Shown: piece after piece, positions 50,331 through 62,550 of the stretch
Position numbering within the stretch: the stretch's first letter is position 1
Layout of the letters: each line of letters starts with the position of its first letter
Assembly (NCBI RefSeq): GCF_029633865.1
Contig: NC_079212.1
Location: forward strand, 100,053,433-100,117,432
Direction of reading: 5' to 3'
DNA from: Lampris incognitus
Taxonomy: Eukaryota > Chordata > Actinopteri > Lampriformes > Lampridae
Length of the DNA stretch: 64,000 nt
Position numbers and translations under genes: made by a program
Notes under the pieces: model-generated
Databases searched by the model: none
Told to the model about the DNA's origin: nothing
The model's input: the letters and a program-made list of their open reading frames with translations, nothing else

Positions 50331-51002
50331 GTCAAAAAACACAAATAGAATGTATTGAAAGTAGACAGAAAGTCAAGTTAGCATTTGTGTGCCATTTGTT
50401 TCATGCTCCTCTGATTTGTGTGACGTGCATTCCTTCCACTCTTGACTAGTTGGTGCAGAAACGTGATGCCGACACAGACTCTCTTTATAAGACACGGCAA
50501 ACACCACATCCTTATGCTCCGACACACTCAGCTCCACTTGGAATACATTAACACAAAGGTTAAATGAGGGCAACATGTACAAGGGCCCAGAAGTGGAGTA
50601 TTATAAATGCAGGCTGTTGTGGAAACTTGCCTCAAAATGCTTGCTTTTTTTTTTTTAGCCCTTGACAGCCACCTTTACCTGACACGATAATTGGGGAGTT
50701 CCCCTACAAAAAGTGCTCAAGGAAAAACAAAATATTTGCCATATTGCTCACGTTTTGGCTGAAGTTTTTAAGTGCTTTGTTGTTCTTGTGTGTGCACATG
50801 GCAGTCACCTTGGTTAAATTTCAAATTTGAAAGATGATTAAATACCTGTCTCCTTGAAAATGGCAAACCAGTCAGTGTCTGCTGTTATCTTTCACTATAG
50901 CTTTCAGCATCTTTCACTGCAAATATATATATATAGCATTTTTATTTCCGTAAATTAAGGCTATAGATAAAAGTGGTCAACAAATGAAGAGCGGAATATT
51001 AC
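50331..51002. other. Unassigned DNA
   Basis: No gene or repeat recognised before the Penelope-like fragment. Confidence 0.45.
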
Positions 51003-51024
51003 GATAGATGTAGGGAAAAAAAAC

Positions 51025-51090
51025 TTTAATGCATTTCAGTACAAGCTTGTTTCGTGCGTCACGCACTCATCAGCTGCCAGTGTGATTAAA
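51025..51090 (-). ncRNA. Hammerhead ribozyme, type I, in Penelope-like 3' terminal repeat
   Basis: Read on the minus strand: outer stem I UUUAAU / AUUAAA (6 bp), internal loop CACACUGG / AAAUGC, inner stem I CAG / CUG, core CUGAUGA, stem II GUGCG-UGA-CGCAC (5 perfect pairs), core GAAA, and stem III of A-U, C-G and A-U closed by AGCU, with cleavage expected after GUA. All invariant core bases are present. A very short stem III plus an internal loop in stem I match what is known of hammerheads in Penelope-like elements. It is on the element's sense strand. Confidence 0.82.
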
Positions 51091-51444
51091 CAACAAAGAA
51101 AAACACACAGTCAATAATTATTACGTTGCCCCATGTCACGCCCCTAATTTCGGTGGACAGCAACCAATGAGAGGGTAGAAAACATTTGAAATATTACAAC
51201 CAATAGGGTAGGTAGTTATAATGCACAGCAGCCAATGGTGGGATAGAAAACATTACAACCAGTGCAGTAGGGGTTGGGACTTGTTGGGATTTAAAGGGCC
51301 GGGCACTGTTGAAATAGCCTGCATTTAAAATATAAATGGGGTCATTTATGAATATCATATAGTGGAGTGGTGTTGGGGCACAGTTGGAAGGGCAGACAGT
51401 TAAAATATAAAAATGTAACATCTAATAAATGTCACGTGTATCAT

Positions 51445-52471
51445 CTAATGGGGGGGTGGGGGCAGTAAAGACATTGTTTTACTTGTAATTACAAAGCAGA
51501 TATTTTTTCTGTGTCTACAGCTGGTGGCCAATTCATTTCTACTGTTCAAGGTGGACATATCAGGCTTGCAAATAATGAAATATTTCTCTGCCAAGCATAT
51601 GTCACATCTTTTGCTGTTAATTGAATATGCATTGATCTTGAATATGCATTGACCACTGGCTACCCATCTCCCACCGGATCAATTACAAACTCCTGATTCT
51701 CACTTATAAAGCCCTTCACAAACTGGCTCCCCCATACCTCACCGATCTCCAATCCCCTTACCAACCCTCTCGGTTCCTCAGATCCACATCAGCCTCCCTT
51801 TTCTGTACCCCCAGGTCCAACCTCCGCGGCTTTGGTGACTGACCCTTCTCCAGACTCTTCACTTCCCCAAATCAATAGAGACTCAAAATCCCTCCCACTC
51901 TTCCAGTCCCGTCTCAAGACACACCTTTTCTCCATTGCCTTCTCGTGCCCCCCCGTCCGCTCATACACCCCTGGTCTGGGGCAGGCTGGGGACTGAGCGC
52001 TTGACCTGCACCTGTGATTTATGTGATTTATGATGTTCGTTTTTCTTTCCCTTTATATCTGTCCAAGTCTGAGAGTACTGCTGGCGTCGTCTGTGGCTGC
52101 CGCTTCTCCCTCTCGTAGCCCCCCTTCCCATCCACCTGTGTTATGTTCATCTCTCGTCTTGTTTCACTCCATTTATTCTAAAGCGACTTTGAGTACTAGA
52201 AAAGCGCTATATAAGATTGATTTATTATTATTATTATTATCTTCATGAGGATTTTCCATGAAATAGAGTAATTAATATTCTCATCTACCACTGACCAAAT
52301 GTGGTGGCTTAAGGGCGTTGCATTTCTTGCATGCTAATTTCTGAAGCTACTCTTATGGGCATTAAACCTAATTTTAAAAGCGCTTTCTGTTAATCCCACA
52401 TTGCAGTTGTCTTCTCTTGTCACTGATGCCTGGTAGATGACTCCCTCTGTCTGGCATTTTCCTTCAAAAGG
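51445..52471 (-). pseudogene. Penelope-like GIY-YIG endonuclease domain, interrupted
   Basis: Piece 1 (52471-52241) is one frame of 77 codons: PFEGKCQTEGVIYQASVT, DNCNVGLTESAFKIRFNAHK, SSFRN, stop, HARNATPLSHHIWSVVDENI and NYSISWKILMK. It shows the GVIYQ and VGLT halves of the GIY-YIG fold, the downstream Arg and His, and one TAG. The second motif has Asn where Tyr is usual. A LINE tail (51651-52240) then intervenes. Piece 2 (about 51625-51445) resumes with [38 protein letters not shown], and ends at TAG 51447-51445; its Cys/His pattern is the Penelope C-terminal zinc-like motif. Around ten residues are lost at the junction. Inactive. Confidence 0.85.
51651..52240 (+). mobile_element. L2/Rex1-type LINE 3' end inserted in the endonuclease
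   Basis: Plus strand encodes [33 protein letters not shown] and, after decay, the C-terminal part, followed by an untranslated tail ending AAAGCGACTTTGAGTACTAG, AAAAGCGCTATATAAG and (ATT)n. It is 5'-truncated at about 590 bp. A target duplication is not clear; TTGAATATGCATTGA repeated just upstream (51621-51635, 51638-51652) may be a local duplication. Confidence 0.8.
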
Positions 52472-52497
52472 GTGTTTACTGTGTTTTTCTTTTTTTG

Positions 52498-52562
52498 TTT
52501 AATCACATTGGCAGCTGATGAGTGTGCGACACATGAAACAAGCTTGTACTGAAACGCATTAA
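52498..52562 (+). ncRNA. Hammerhead ribozyme, type I, in inverted 5' terminal repeat
   Basis: On the plus strand: outer stem I UUAAU / AUUAA, loop CACAUUGG / AAACGC, inner stem CAG / CUG, core CUGAUGA, stem II GUGUG-CGA-CACAU, core GAAA, stem III as in the other copy, then GUA before the expected cleavage. Compared with the 51025 copy, stem II pair 4 changes from C-G to U-A on both sides (a compensatory change), and pair 1 from G-C to G-U. It is antisense to the element because the repeat is inverted. Confidence 0.8.
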
Positions 52563-52596
52563 TTTTTTTTCCTACATCTATCTTTATATAAATATA

Positions 52597-53816
52597 CACT
52601 CACCGGCCACTTTATTAGGCACACCTGGCCAACTGCTCGTTAACGCAAATTTCTAATCAGCCAATCTCATGGCAGCAACTCAATGCATTTAGGCATGTAG
52701 ACATGGTCAAGACGATCTGCTGCAGTTCAAACCGAGCATCAGAATGGGGAAGAAAGGTGATTTAAGTGACTTTGAACGTGGCGTGGTTGTTGGTGCCAGA
52801 CGGGCTGGTCTGAGTATTTCAGAAACTGCTGATCTACTGGGATTTTCACGCACAACCATCTCTAGGGTTTACAGCGAATGGTCCGAAAAAGAGAAAATAT
52901 CCAGTGAGCGGCAGTTGTGTGGGCGAAAATGCCTTGTTGATGCCAGAGGTCAGAGGAGAATGGCCAGACTGGTTCGAGCTGATAGAAAGGCAACAGTAAC
53001 TCAAATAACCACTCATTACAACCGAGGTATGCAGAAGAGCATCTCTGAACGCACAACACGTCGAACCTTGAGGCAGATGGGCTACAGCAGCAGAAGACCA
53101 CACCAGGTGCCACTCCTGTCAGCTAAGAACAGGAAACGGAGGCTACAATTCGCACATGCACACCAAAATTGGACAATAGAAGATTGGAAAAACGTTGCCT
53201 GATCTGATGAGTCTCGATTTCTGCTGCGAAATTCAGATGGTAGGGTCAGAATTTGGCATCAACAACATGAAAGCATGGATCCATCCTGCCTTGTATCAAC
53301 GCTTCAGGCTGGTGGTGGTGGTGTAATGGTGTGGGGGATATTTTCTTGGCACACTTTGGGCCCCTTAGTACCAATTGAGCATCGTGTCAACGCCACAGCC
53401 TACCTGAGTATTGTTGCTGACCATGTCCATCCCTTTATGACCACAGTGTTCCCATCTTCTGATGGCTACTTCCAGCAGGATAATGCGCCATGTCATAAAG
53501 CTCGAATCATCTCAGACTGGTTTCTTGAACATGACAATGAGTTCACTGTACTCAAATGGCCTCCACAGTCACCAGATCTCAATCCAATAGAGCACCTTTG
53601 GGATGTGGTGGACCGGGAGATTCGCATCATGGATGTGCAGCCGACAAATCTGCAGCAACTGCGTGATGCTATCATGTCAATATGGACCAAACTCTCTGAG
53701 GAATGTTTCCAGTACCTTGTTGAATCTATGCCACGAAGGATTAAGGCAGTTCTGAAGGCAAAAGGGGGTCCAACCCAGTACTAGCAAGGTTTACCTAATA
53801 AAGTGGCCAGTGAGTG
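52597..53816 (+). mobile_element. Tc1-like transposon (DD36E spacing), nearly intact
   Basis: The ends CACTCACCGGCCACTTTATTAGG and, from the right, CACTCACTGGCC... match at 22 of 23 positions. TA flanks both sides (52595-52596, 53817-53818). 1220 bp, with one transposase frame carrying a single stop. It sits 14 bp beyond the Penelope-like repeat. Confidence 0.93.
52744..53784 (+). pseudogene. Tc1-like transposase with one nonsense codon
   Basis: 346 codons from MGKKGDLSDFERGVVVGARR to GGPTQY. The N-terminal helix-turn-helix is SISETADLLGFSRTTISRVY (residues 24-43), then a GRKC motif (60-63, GRPR-like). Catalytic residues are D155 (SDESRF), D246 (QQDNAPCH) and E283 (PDLNPIEHLW), with 36 residues between the last two. 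The only defect I see is TGA at codon 153 where the family has Trp (AWSDE), just before the first catalytic Asp; the frame continues unchanged after it. DD36E spacing has been described for the Incomer group of vertebrate Tc1 elements; assignment here is by spacing only. Confidence 0.9.
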
Positions 53817-53818
53817 TA

Positions 53819-54510
53819 TATATTTACTATATACACACACACACACACACATACATATATAAATATATAGCTGTCAAATGATTTTCTTAATTGCAATTAA
53901 CCTCTGAATTTTAGTAATCAATCGCGATTAATTGCGTTTTGAATCGCATGTTTAAAATGTCATTATTTTGCATTTCAGGTAGTTTTTAAGTCCATATTAA
54001 CAGTGTAAAGCAATTCTTACCAGAATTTTTTTGACTGAGAATCAAATGAACACAAAGAATTCATTTAGTTTTATGGTCTTTATATTACTTCTTTCAAATC
54101 GAAAGAAGTCCAATCAAAAAACTAAACAAAACAAAAGGGTGCAATGTAGACCTAGTAAACACAATGCCTACTTCAAAGAAAATCCAGCTTAAATACAGAA
54201 TGCTACAACAGTATAGTCTTGAGACCATGACTTAGTGGTAGGATAACTTAAAATACTGTAATCCTGTCTGCAAACAGTCTGTTAGCAGGACCATAGTGCT
54301 TATTCTGTGAAATACTATACATATTTTTTTTTCTGAAAGGCTTGCACTGTTCCACATTGAGAAATATCACCCTCTCTTATGCTACTATAGAAAATAGCTC
54401 CCTTAACTTTGAGTTGAGTTGAAAACTGAGGAATGAGAGGTTAACAAATGGTTAGCTTGTAGGTGGTAGCTCAAACTCGAAGTACTTAGGCGACAGTGAA
54501 ATTTCACTTG

Positions 54511-54511
<1 letters not shown>
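53819..54511. other. AT-rich unassigned DNA
   Basis: A CA run at 53834-53851. The stretch near 53885-53950 (TTAATTGCAATTAACC, AATCGCGATTAATTGCG) is palindrome-rich and resembles dispersed vertebrate repeat ends, but I cannot name it. No gene seen. Confidence 0.45.
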
Positions 54512-54598
<87 letters not shown>

Positions 54599-54729
54599 AC
54601 CCTGTGTGATTGCCTGGCGGCCTGTCCAGGGTGTCTCCCCGCCTGCCACCCAATGACTGCTGGGATAGGCTCCAGAGTCCCCGCAACTCTGAGAGCAGGA
54701 TAAGCGGTTCGGATAATGGATGGATGGAC
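54512..54729 (+). mobile_element. SINE-A copy 8, 3' half with expanded TG tract
   Basis: (TG)n of about 43 units (54512-54597) is followed by GACCCTGTGTGATTGCCTGG, CGGCCTGTCCAGGGTGTCTC, TGGGATAGGCTCCAGAGTC and GCGGTTCGGATAATGGATGG. The head and body upstream of the TG tract are missing. Confidence 0.85.
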
Positions 54730-54906
54730 AAGTGGCGTATTACTTTTGCTTCGTCAACTGAACCGTCTGGCAGTCTTTTCAAGGGAAATGAGCCATTCAA
54801 AAGTCCAGTGATGGGTTTCTTTTGTTGGTTTTTTTATCCATCACTGTGCCTGTGCCTAAGTAGCCAACTAAGGGTATGTAGAAGGGACAAAATGTGATTA
54901 AAAAAA

Positions 54907-55368
54907 CTAGCGTAGGGTGTCCAGGTAGCATAACCGTCTATTCTGTTGCCTACCAACACAGGGGATCACCGGTTCGAATCCTTGTGTTACCTACAGCTTG
55001 GTCGGGCATCCTTGTAGACACAATTTGCCGTGTCGGCGGGTGGGAAGCCAGATGTGGGTGTGTGTCCTGATCGCTGCACTAGCGCCTCCTCTGGTCAGTC
55101 AGGGCACCTGTTGGGGGGGGGACTGGGGAGGGGGGGATGGCGTGATCCTTCCACATGCTACGTCCCTCTGGTGAAACTCCTCAATGTCAGGTGAAAAGAA
55201 GCAGTTGGCGACTCCACATGTATTAGAGGAGGCATGTGGTAGTTTGCAGCCCTCCCCAGATCAGCAGAGGGGGTGGAGCAGCGCATGGCAGCTCGGAAGA
55301 GTGGGGTAATTGGCCAAGTACAATTGGGGAGAAAAAGGCGGAAAAAAGCCACACAAAAAAATGCTAGC

Positions 55369-55370
<2 letters not shown>
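54907..55370 (+). mobile_element. SINE-B copy 6, near full length
   Basis: 54914-55363. Head GGGTGTCCAGGTAGCATAAC, B box GGTTCGAATCC, body GGGAAGCCAGATGTGGGTG, CTCAATGTCAGGTGAAAAG, tail TAATTGGCCAAGTACAATTG and an A-rich end. CTAGCGT flanks it at 54907-54913 and 55364-55370 (7 bp; neighbouring A runs may extend it). Confidence 0.85.
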
Positions 55371-57197
<1,827 letters not shown>

Positions 57198-57199
57198 TA

Positions 57200-59056
57200 T
57201 ATAGTATATGATATTATTATTATTTTTATCAGGATCCCCAATGGAAATGAAACCTTTTACCTTCACAGTGTTAGTGTCGTGCCATGTCCACTAAGCTAGA
57301 CAGAGAATGAAGACTTCAACTGTGGTTATTTTTTTACCCACCAAGTAACAGAGGACCCCTTGCTTAGTCATAAGCCCAGAGGCCATACCCAGAGGGCCTC
57401 CACTGCAGGGTTGATGCAGCATTACAGTGTTAGCATTACACTATTCATGCATTCATGTTTGGGGTTCATACACATTTCAAATGTGAAGCCTGACTCTGCT
57501 CAGGCCATCATTCCAGTAGCCCAGCGACAAGGAGAAACCTGTGTTTGTTGGTGGTGTGATGGCTTGTTGGTTAGAACGATAGATTTGATCCCCAAAGCAA
57601 CCAGTGTGTCAAATAATGGCAATAAGCTTTAGCGTGACATCCTTAAGTAAGGACTGCTGCCTGTTTTAGCTATGTCTCGCTTTGGTTCGGAGTGTCAGCT
57701 GATTATTTTAAACACATCTGTAATTCTTGTAAGTTGGATACCTTTGTATTTGCCTTGAGGAAAATATCCCCCCTTTTTTTTTTTGCTTTATTTCCTTCAC
57801 TTCTCTGTCGTTTGTTATGTTCGATTTCTTTATGCCATTTTAAACCAAACCTCGTATGTATTTTACATTAATTTACATAAATATTAAAAGTCAACAGTAA
57901 ATGTGTCCTCCTGCATGAATGATGCAGTGACAGCCTGCTTTTATGCGTGACGATCAAAGCAAATAAATTAACCTACTCCTATTTTCCAATTAGGAGGGGA
58001 AAAGCAGCTAATGGGGAGCTGTCATTCAGTTGTCTGTTCCCTTTTAAAGGATTCGGCCAGTATAGGTACCTCATTAAAGCCATTCTATTTGTATAGCCCA
58101 ATATTACAAATTACAAATTTGCCTAAGTGGGCTTTATCTCATTAACTCATTAACTCATATGGCCGTAAAAAGGTAAAAAAGCATGACCTTCAATACATGT
58201 AGGATATATTTTACACCAAACTCCGTTCATGCAAACCATGAATTTAATTGGTGCTGCCTTCGGCACAGTGAACTTCAGAAATGTGTGTAAGCCATTGCAT
58301 TGCATGGCTGAAGAACGGTAGTGATAATGCAAACCCTCAAGTCCTGTTCTGTTTTACACAACTGTTTGTTGGTTACAATGACACGTAAAAGGATTTCATG
58401 GATTTTATAGGAACGCAGTTGTTAAGTTTATTTAAAAAAATACCCAGTATGTCTTGTCTTCATCTCAATCATTAATAATGATAATAATATTTTTGGTAAA
58501 AAGTTATTTAAAATGAGTTATTTTGACCTGAACAGAACATAAATGTTAAATATGAAATTGTACCGCTGTACAATATTATTTGCATTATTCCATACTCCTA
58601 ACTAACAAAATGAGGCAGATCAGTATTAAGTTAAAAATGGAAGATGCTATGGCTGATTTAGTGCAAAGTGCAAAACACAGACACGCAATTTTGTCAGAGT
58701 CTGGCACCACATTAACTCCTAATCTGACAGTGTATCATTCAGAATACTGTGGAGATGTTACGAGAACTATGTGCTCACAGATATTGTAGTGTGACGATGC
58801 GTGATGTGAATCCTGATGGACCAGTAAAAACCAGCTGTATGCAAGACTAGGACGGAGAGAGGAGGAGGAGGAATGCTATTGGGAAAAATTACTCTTCGGT
58901 TCCTCTTTCTCCGTAACTTGTAAGACCTGGTTTTACTTGAGTTATTGAGAGGGTACAATGTGATGCTTTCATGGAGTTAAGGCAAGTGGTGTCTCGGGTA
59001 CTGTATATACTACATACGCAAAAACACCCCAGTCTGACAAAAAATGTGATGGATGG
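57200..59056. other. Unassigned DNA with one LINE tail scrap
   Basis: 58085-58137 (TTCTATTTGTATAGCCCAAT, ATTACAAATTTGCCTAAGTG) is a reversed copy of the tail seen at 63885-63925. Otherwise no gene, RNA or repeat recognised. Confidence 0.5.
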
Positions 59057-59487
59057 AGCGCATAGATTGCCCCCCCTTTCTCCCCAATTGTATCTGGCCA
59101 ATTACACCACTCTTCCGAGCCGTCCCGATCGCTACTCCACCTCCTCTGCCGATCTGCCTCCTCCGATACATGTGGAGTCGCCAGCCGCATCTTTTCACCT
59201 GACAGTAAGGAGTTTCGCCAGGGGGATGTAGCGCATGGGAGGATCACACCATCCCCCCTAGTTCCCTCTCCCCCCTGAACAGGCAACCCGACTGACCAGA
59301 GGTAGGCGCTAGTGCAGCGACTGGGACACATACCCACATCCGGCTTCCCACCCGCAGACAAGGCTAGTTGTGTCTGTAGGGACGCCCCAACCAAGCTGGT
59401 GGTAACACAGGGATTCAAACCGCCTTCCCCGTGTTGGTAGGCAGCAAAATAGACCGCTACTCTACCCAGACGCCCCAGCTCATAGAT
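59057..59487 (-). mobile_element. SINE-B copy 7, 11-bp TSD
   Basis: The insert 59068-59476 reads minus-strand SINE-B from GGGGCGTCTGGGTAGAGTAG to CCAATTGTATCTGGCC-complement and GGGGGG. A 20-bp segment (TAGTCTGCAGCCCTCC region) is deleted near 59155. The B box has decayed to GGTTTGAATCC. AGCGCATAGAT / AGCTCATAGAT flank it (one mismatch). Confidence 0.86.
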
Positions 59488-60550
59488 CGTTGTGGAAATT
59501 GTGTTACTCATGAGGAGATTGAACACAAAATGTCATCACTGACAACTCGTTGTAGTTTTGTACATACTGGAGTGCAGTGGCAAAATGCATTATTAACTAA
59601 ATCCTTAATCTGATTATGGGGGATGAAAATGTTCCTCTCAAAGAGATGCATGCATAAATCATGCTACTTGAGACTAGATATGAGTCGAGGTGGAAGGGAA
59701 ATGAGTTGCACTTGTTCGGCTTTGAGACGAATCAAGTCATGTTCCCTGTGATGTCCTGTAGGAGGTGCATGACAACATGCTTTGCAGCTTTGGTCATGCA
59801 TACAGTGGAAGGGCCTCACCTCCGCCTGAATTAACAGCACCATATTTTTAGATTCTCTGACATCCTGGATATTGCGATAATGGGAGTGGAATATACAAAA
59901 ACATTATGTAAATCAGCTGAGAAAATACTCGATGTTCCAAGAATTAAAAAGGTCCGGATGCGGGGATGTGTGTACCACTTTACTGGTCTCATGCTGCCAT
60001 GTTGCATGAGACCATGTTGGCTCAAAAATGGTTATTTTCTGAACTCTGGATCACAGGAACAGGATGCAAATTTCCCCGAGGTTCATCGGAGTCAGAAAGG
60101 TGGCGTCTGATATGACAAAAAACACACGAGAAAAAATAGAGAAAAGGGAAGTGAGGAATTCAGCATGCTAAACTGACTCATGTAAGACCATTTTTTTAAC
60201 TTCTCTTTCTCCTGATTTGCTCTTACAAGAACTGTATAAGATTAATGAAATTGGGATACACAAAATGTTCTTAGTAGCCTAAATAGCTAATTGTTTCAAA
60301 ATGATAGTTACCAGGTAGCTGTAAGCACAGTTGGCTCTGAGTGTCACGTGCAAAGATAGAAAGGAATATGAACAGCTCATTAGGTGCTATATTTACATTG
60401 AGACATGCCAAAAAAAAGAGAGAAAAGATCCAAAAAGAAACTTTAGAAGTTCAGAAATCAAAGTGGTGCTGTCAGATCCAAAAGTTTTAAAACCCTTCAT
60501 CATGAGGGTTTTTTCATACTGGGAAATCTAATAAAATCCCACCAGTTCTC
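59488..60550. other. Unassigned DNA
   Basis: A short inverted repeat at 59990-60015 (TCATGCTGCCATGTTGCATGA-like). No gene recognised. Confidence 0.45.
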
Positions 60551-60692
60551 GTTATGGAAGAGCACTGTGTGTGTGTGTGGGGGGGGGGTGTGGGGGGGTT
60601 ATGGAAGAGCACTGTGTGGTGGGAAGGTTATGGAAGAGCACTGTGTGGTGGGAGGGTTATGGAAGAGCACTGTGTGTGTGTGTGTGGGGGGG
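60551..60692. repeat. Minisatellite, four units
   Basis: Units begin GTTATGGAAGAGCACTGTGT at 60551, 60598, 60627 and 60656. Spacing is 47, 29 and 29 bp; the longer units carry extra TG and G runs. Confidence 0.88.
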
Positions 60693-60853
60693 TTGCTTCC
60701 ATTAGATAGACTTGCTTTACAGCTAGTCCTCCTACTTGTGTCCACACTGCCACTGATAGCTCTGCAAAAGAAGTCTTGTCCAAGACACTGACAAAAAGAA
60801 AAGGAACTGTTATCAATTTATCTTAGCCACCAGTGGCCTTTCTTATGCCATTT

Positions 60854-60856
<3 letters not shown>

Positions 60857-60932
<76 letters not shown>
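60857..60932. repeat. (TA)n microsatellite, left of the Tc1 insertion
   Basis: About 38 TA units ending at the transposon. The tract continues on the other side at 62551-62611, showing the element inserted into a TA satellite. Confidence 0.95.
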
Positions 60933-60935
<3 letters not shown>

Positions 60936-62547
60936 TACCGTTCAAAAGTTTGGGATCACCCAAACAATTTTGTGTTTTCCATGAAAAGTCACACTTATTC
61001 ACCACCATATGTTGTGAAATGAATAGAAAATAGAGTCAAGACATTGACAAGGTTAGAAATAATGATTTGTATTTGAAATAAGATTTTTTTTACATCAAAC
61101 TTTGCTTTCGTCAAAGAATCCTCCATTTGCAGCAATTACAGCATTGCAGACCTTTGGCATTCTAGCTGTTAATTTGTTGAGGTAATCTGGAGAAATTGCA
61201 CCCCACGCTTCCAGAAGCAGCTCCCACAAGTTGGATTGGTTGGATGGGCACTTCTTGCGTACCATACGGTCAAGCTGCTCCCACAACAGCTCAATGGGGT
61301 TCAGATCTGGTGACTGCGCTGGCCACTCCATTACCGATAGAATACCAGCTGCCTGCTTCTGCTCTAAATAGTTCTTGCACAATTTGGAGGTGTGTTTAGG
61401 GTCATTGTCCTGTTGTTGGATGAAATTAGCTCCAATCAAGCGCTGTCCACTGGGTATGGCATGGCGTTGCAAAATGGAGTGATAGCCTTCCTTATTCAGA
61501 ATCCCTTTTACCCTGTACAAGTCTCCCACCTTACCAGCACCAAAGCAACCCCAGACCATCACATTACCTCCACCATGCTTAACAGATGGCGTCAGGCATT
61601 CTTCCAGCATCTTTTCATTTGTTCTGCGTCTCACAAACGTTCTTCTTTGTGATCCAAACACCTCAAACTTGGATTCATCCGTCCACAACACTTTTTTCCA
61701 GTCTTCCTCTGTCCAATGTCTGTGTTCTTTTGCCCATCTTAATCTTTTTCTTTTATTGGTCAGTCTCAGATATGGCTTTTTCTTTGCCACTCTGCCCTGA
61801 AGCCCAGAATCCCGCAGCCGCCTCTTCACTGTAGATGTTGACACTGGTGTTTTGCGGGTACTATTTAATGAAGATGCCAGTTGGGGACCTGTGAGGCGTC
61901 TGTCTCTCAAACTAGAGACTCTAATGTACTTATCTTCTTGCTCAGTTGTGCAACGCAGCCTCCCACTTCTTTTTCTACTCTGGTTAGAGCCTGTTTGTGC
62001 TGTCCTCTGAAGGGAGTAGTACACACCGGTGTAGGAAATCTTCAATTTCTTAGCAATTTCTCGCATGGAATAGCCTTCATTTCTAAGAACAAGAATAGAC
62101 TGTCGAGTTTCAGATGAAAGTTCTCTTTTTCTGGCCATTTTGAGCGTTTAATTGACCCCACAAATGTGATGCTCCAGAAACTCAATCTGCTCAAAGGAAG
62201 GTCAGTTTTGTAGCTTCTGTAACGAGCTAAACTGTTTTCAGATGTGTGAACATGATTGCACAAGGGTTTTCTAATCATCAATTAGCCTTCTGAGCCAATG
62301 AGCAAACACATTGTACCATTAGAACACTGGAGTGATAGTTGCTTGAAATGGGCCTCTATACACCTATGTAGATATTGCACCAAAAACCAGACATTTGCAG
62401 CTAGAATAGTCATTTACCACATTAGCAATGTATAGAGTGTATTTCTTTAAAGTTAAGACTAGTTTAAAGTTATCTTCATTGAAAAGTACAGTGCTTTTCC
62501 TTCAAAAATATGGACATTTCAATGTGATCCCAAACTTTTGAACGGTA

Positions 62548-62550
<3 letters not shown>
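60933..62550 (-). mobile_element. Complete Tc1-like transposon (DD38E), intact
   Basis: Both ends are identical for 27 bp (CACTACCGTTCAAAAGTTTG then GGATCAC), with TA on each side. 1618 bp, containing one uninterrupted transposase on minus. Identical termini plus an intact gene indicate a young copy that may still be mobile. DD38E spacing is that of the Intruder group described in fish and other animals; this assignment rests on residue spacing. Confidence 0.94.
61095..62138 (-). CDS. Tc1-like transposase, DD38E, intact 347 aa
   Basis: Cut-and-paste DNA transposase acting on the terminal repeats at 60933 and 62550. The N-terminal paired-like DNA-binding region (1-115) starts MARKRELSSETRQSILVLRN, has a first helix-turn-helix YSMREIAKKLKISYTGVYY (23-41), a GRPR-like KRSGR (56-60) and a second HTH ending VSTSTVKRRLRDSGL (99-113). 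The basic RVAKKK...NKRKR stretch (116-131) could be a nuclear signal. The catalytic triad is D154 (LWTDESKF), D244 (QQQDNDPKH) and E283 (SPDLNPIELLW), with 38 residues between the last two and the usual Gly-rich HGGGNVMVWGCFG (189-201) between. Length is normal for the group, no stop or shift is seen, and the stop is near the terminal region. Start ATG 62138 is the natural one, giving the conserved N-terminus. Confidence 0.95.
   Translation of the reverse strand: MARKRELSSETRQSILVLRNEGYSMREIAKKLKISYTGVYYSLQRTAQTGSNQSRKRSGRLRCTTEQEDKYIRVSSLRDRRLTGPQLASSLNSTRKTPVSTSTVKRRLRDSGLQGRVAKKKPYLRLTNKRKRLRWAKEHRHWTEEDWKKVLWTDESKFEVFGSQRRTFVRRRTNEKMLEECLTPSVKHGGGNVMVWGCFGAGKVGDLYRVKGILNKEGYHSILQRHAIPSGQRLIGANFIQQQDNDPKHTSKLCKNYLEQKQAAGILSVMEWPAQSPDLNPIELLWEQLDRMVRKKCPSNQSNLWELLLEAWGAISPDYLNKLTARMPKVCNAVIAANGGFFDESKV

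Larger units (their letters stand above)
51003..52582 (-). mobile_element. Penelope-like retroelement fragment with inverted terminal repeats
   Basis: Terminal repeats 51003-51112 and 52475-52582 are inverted copies, both starting GATAGATGTAGG from the outside, with shared blocks CAGTACAAGCTTGTTTC, CACTCATCAGCTGCCA and TGTGATTAAACAA. The minus strand between them encodes the C-terminal GIY-YIG-type endonuclease of Penelope-like elements in two pieces, separated by an inserted LINE tail. Reverse transcriptase is absent: the coding part begins almost at the right repeat, so the copy is severely 5'-truncated with the 5' repeat inverted, a known Penelope pattern. Both repeats carry a hammerhead ribozyme core. 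A Tc1 element inserted 14 bp to the right. Confidence 0.85.
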
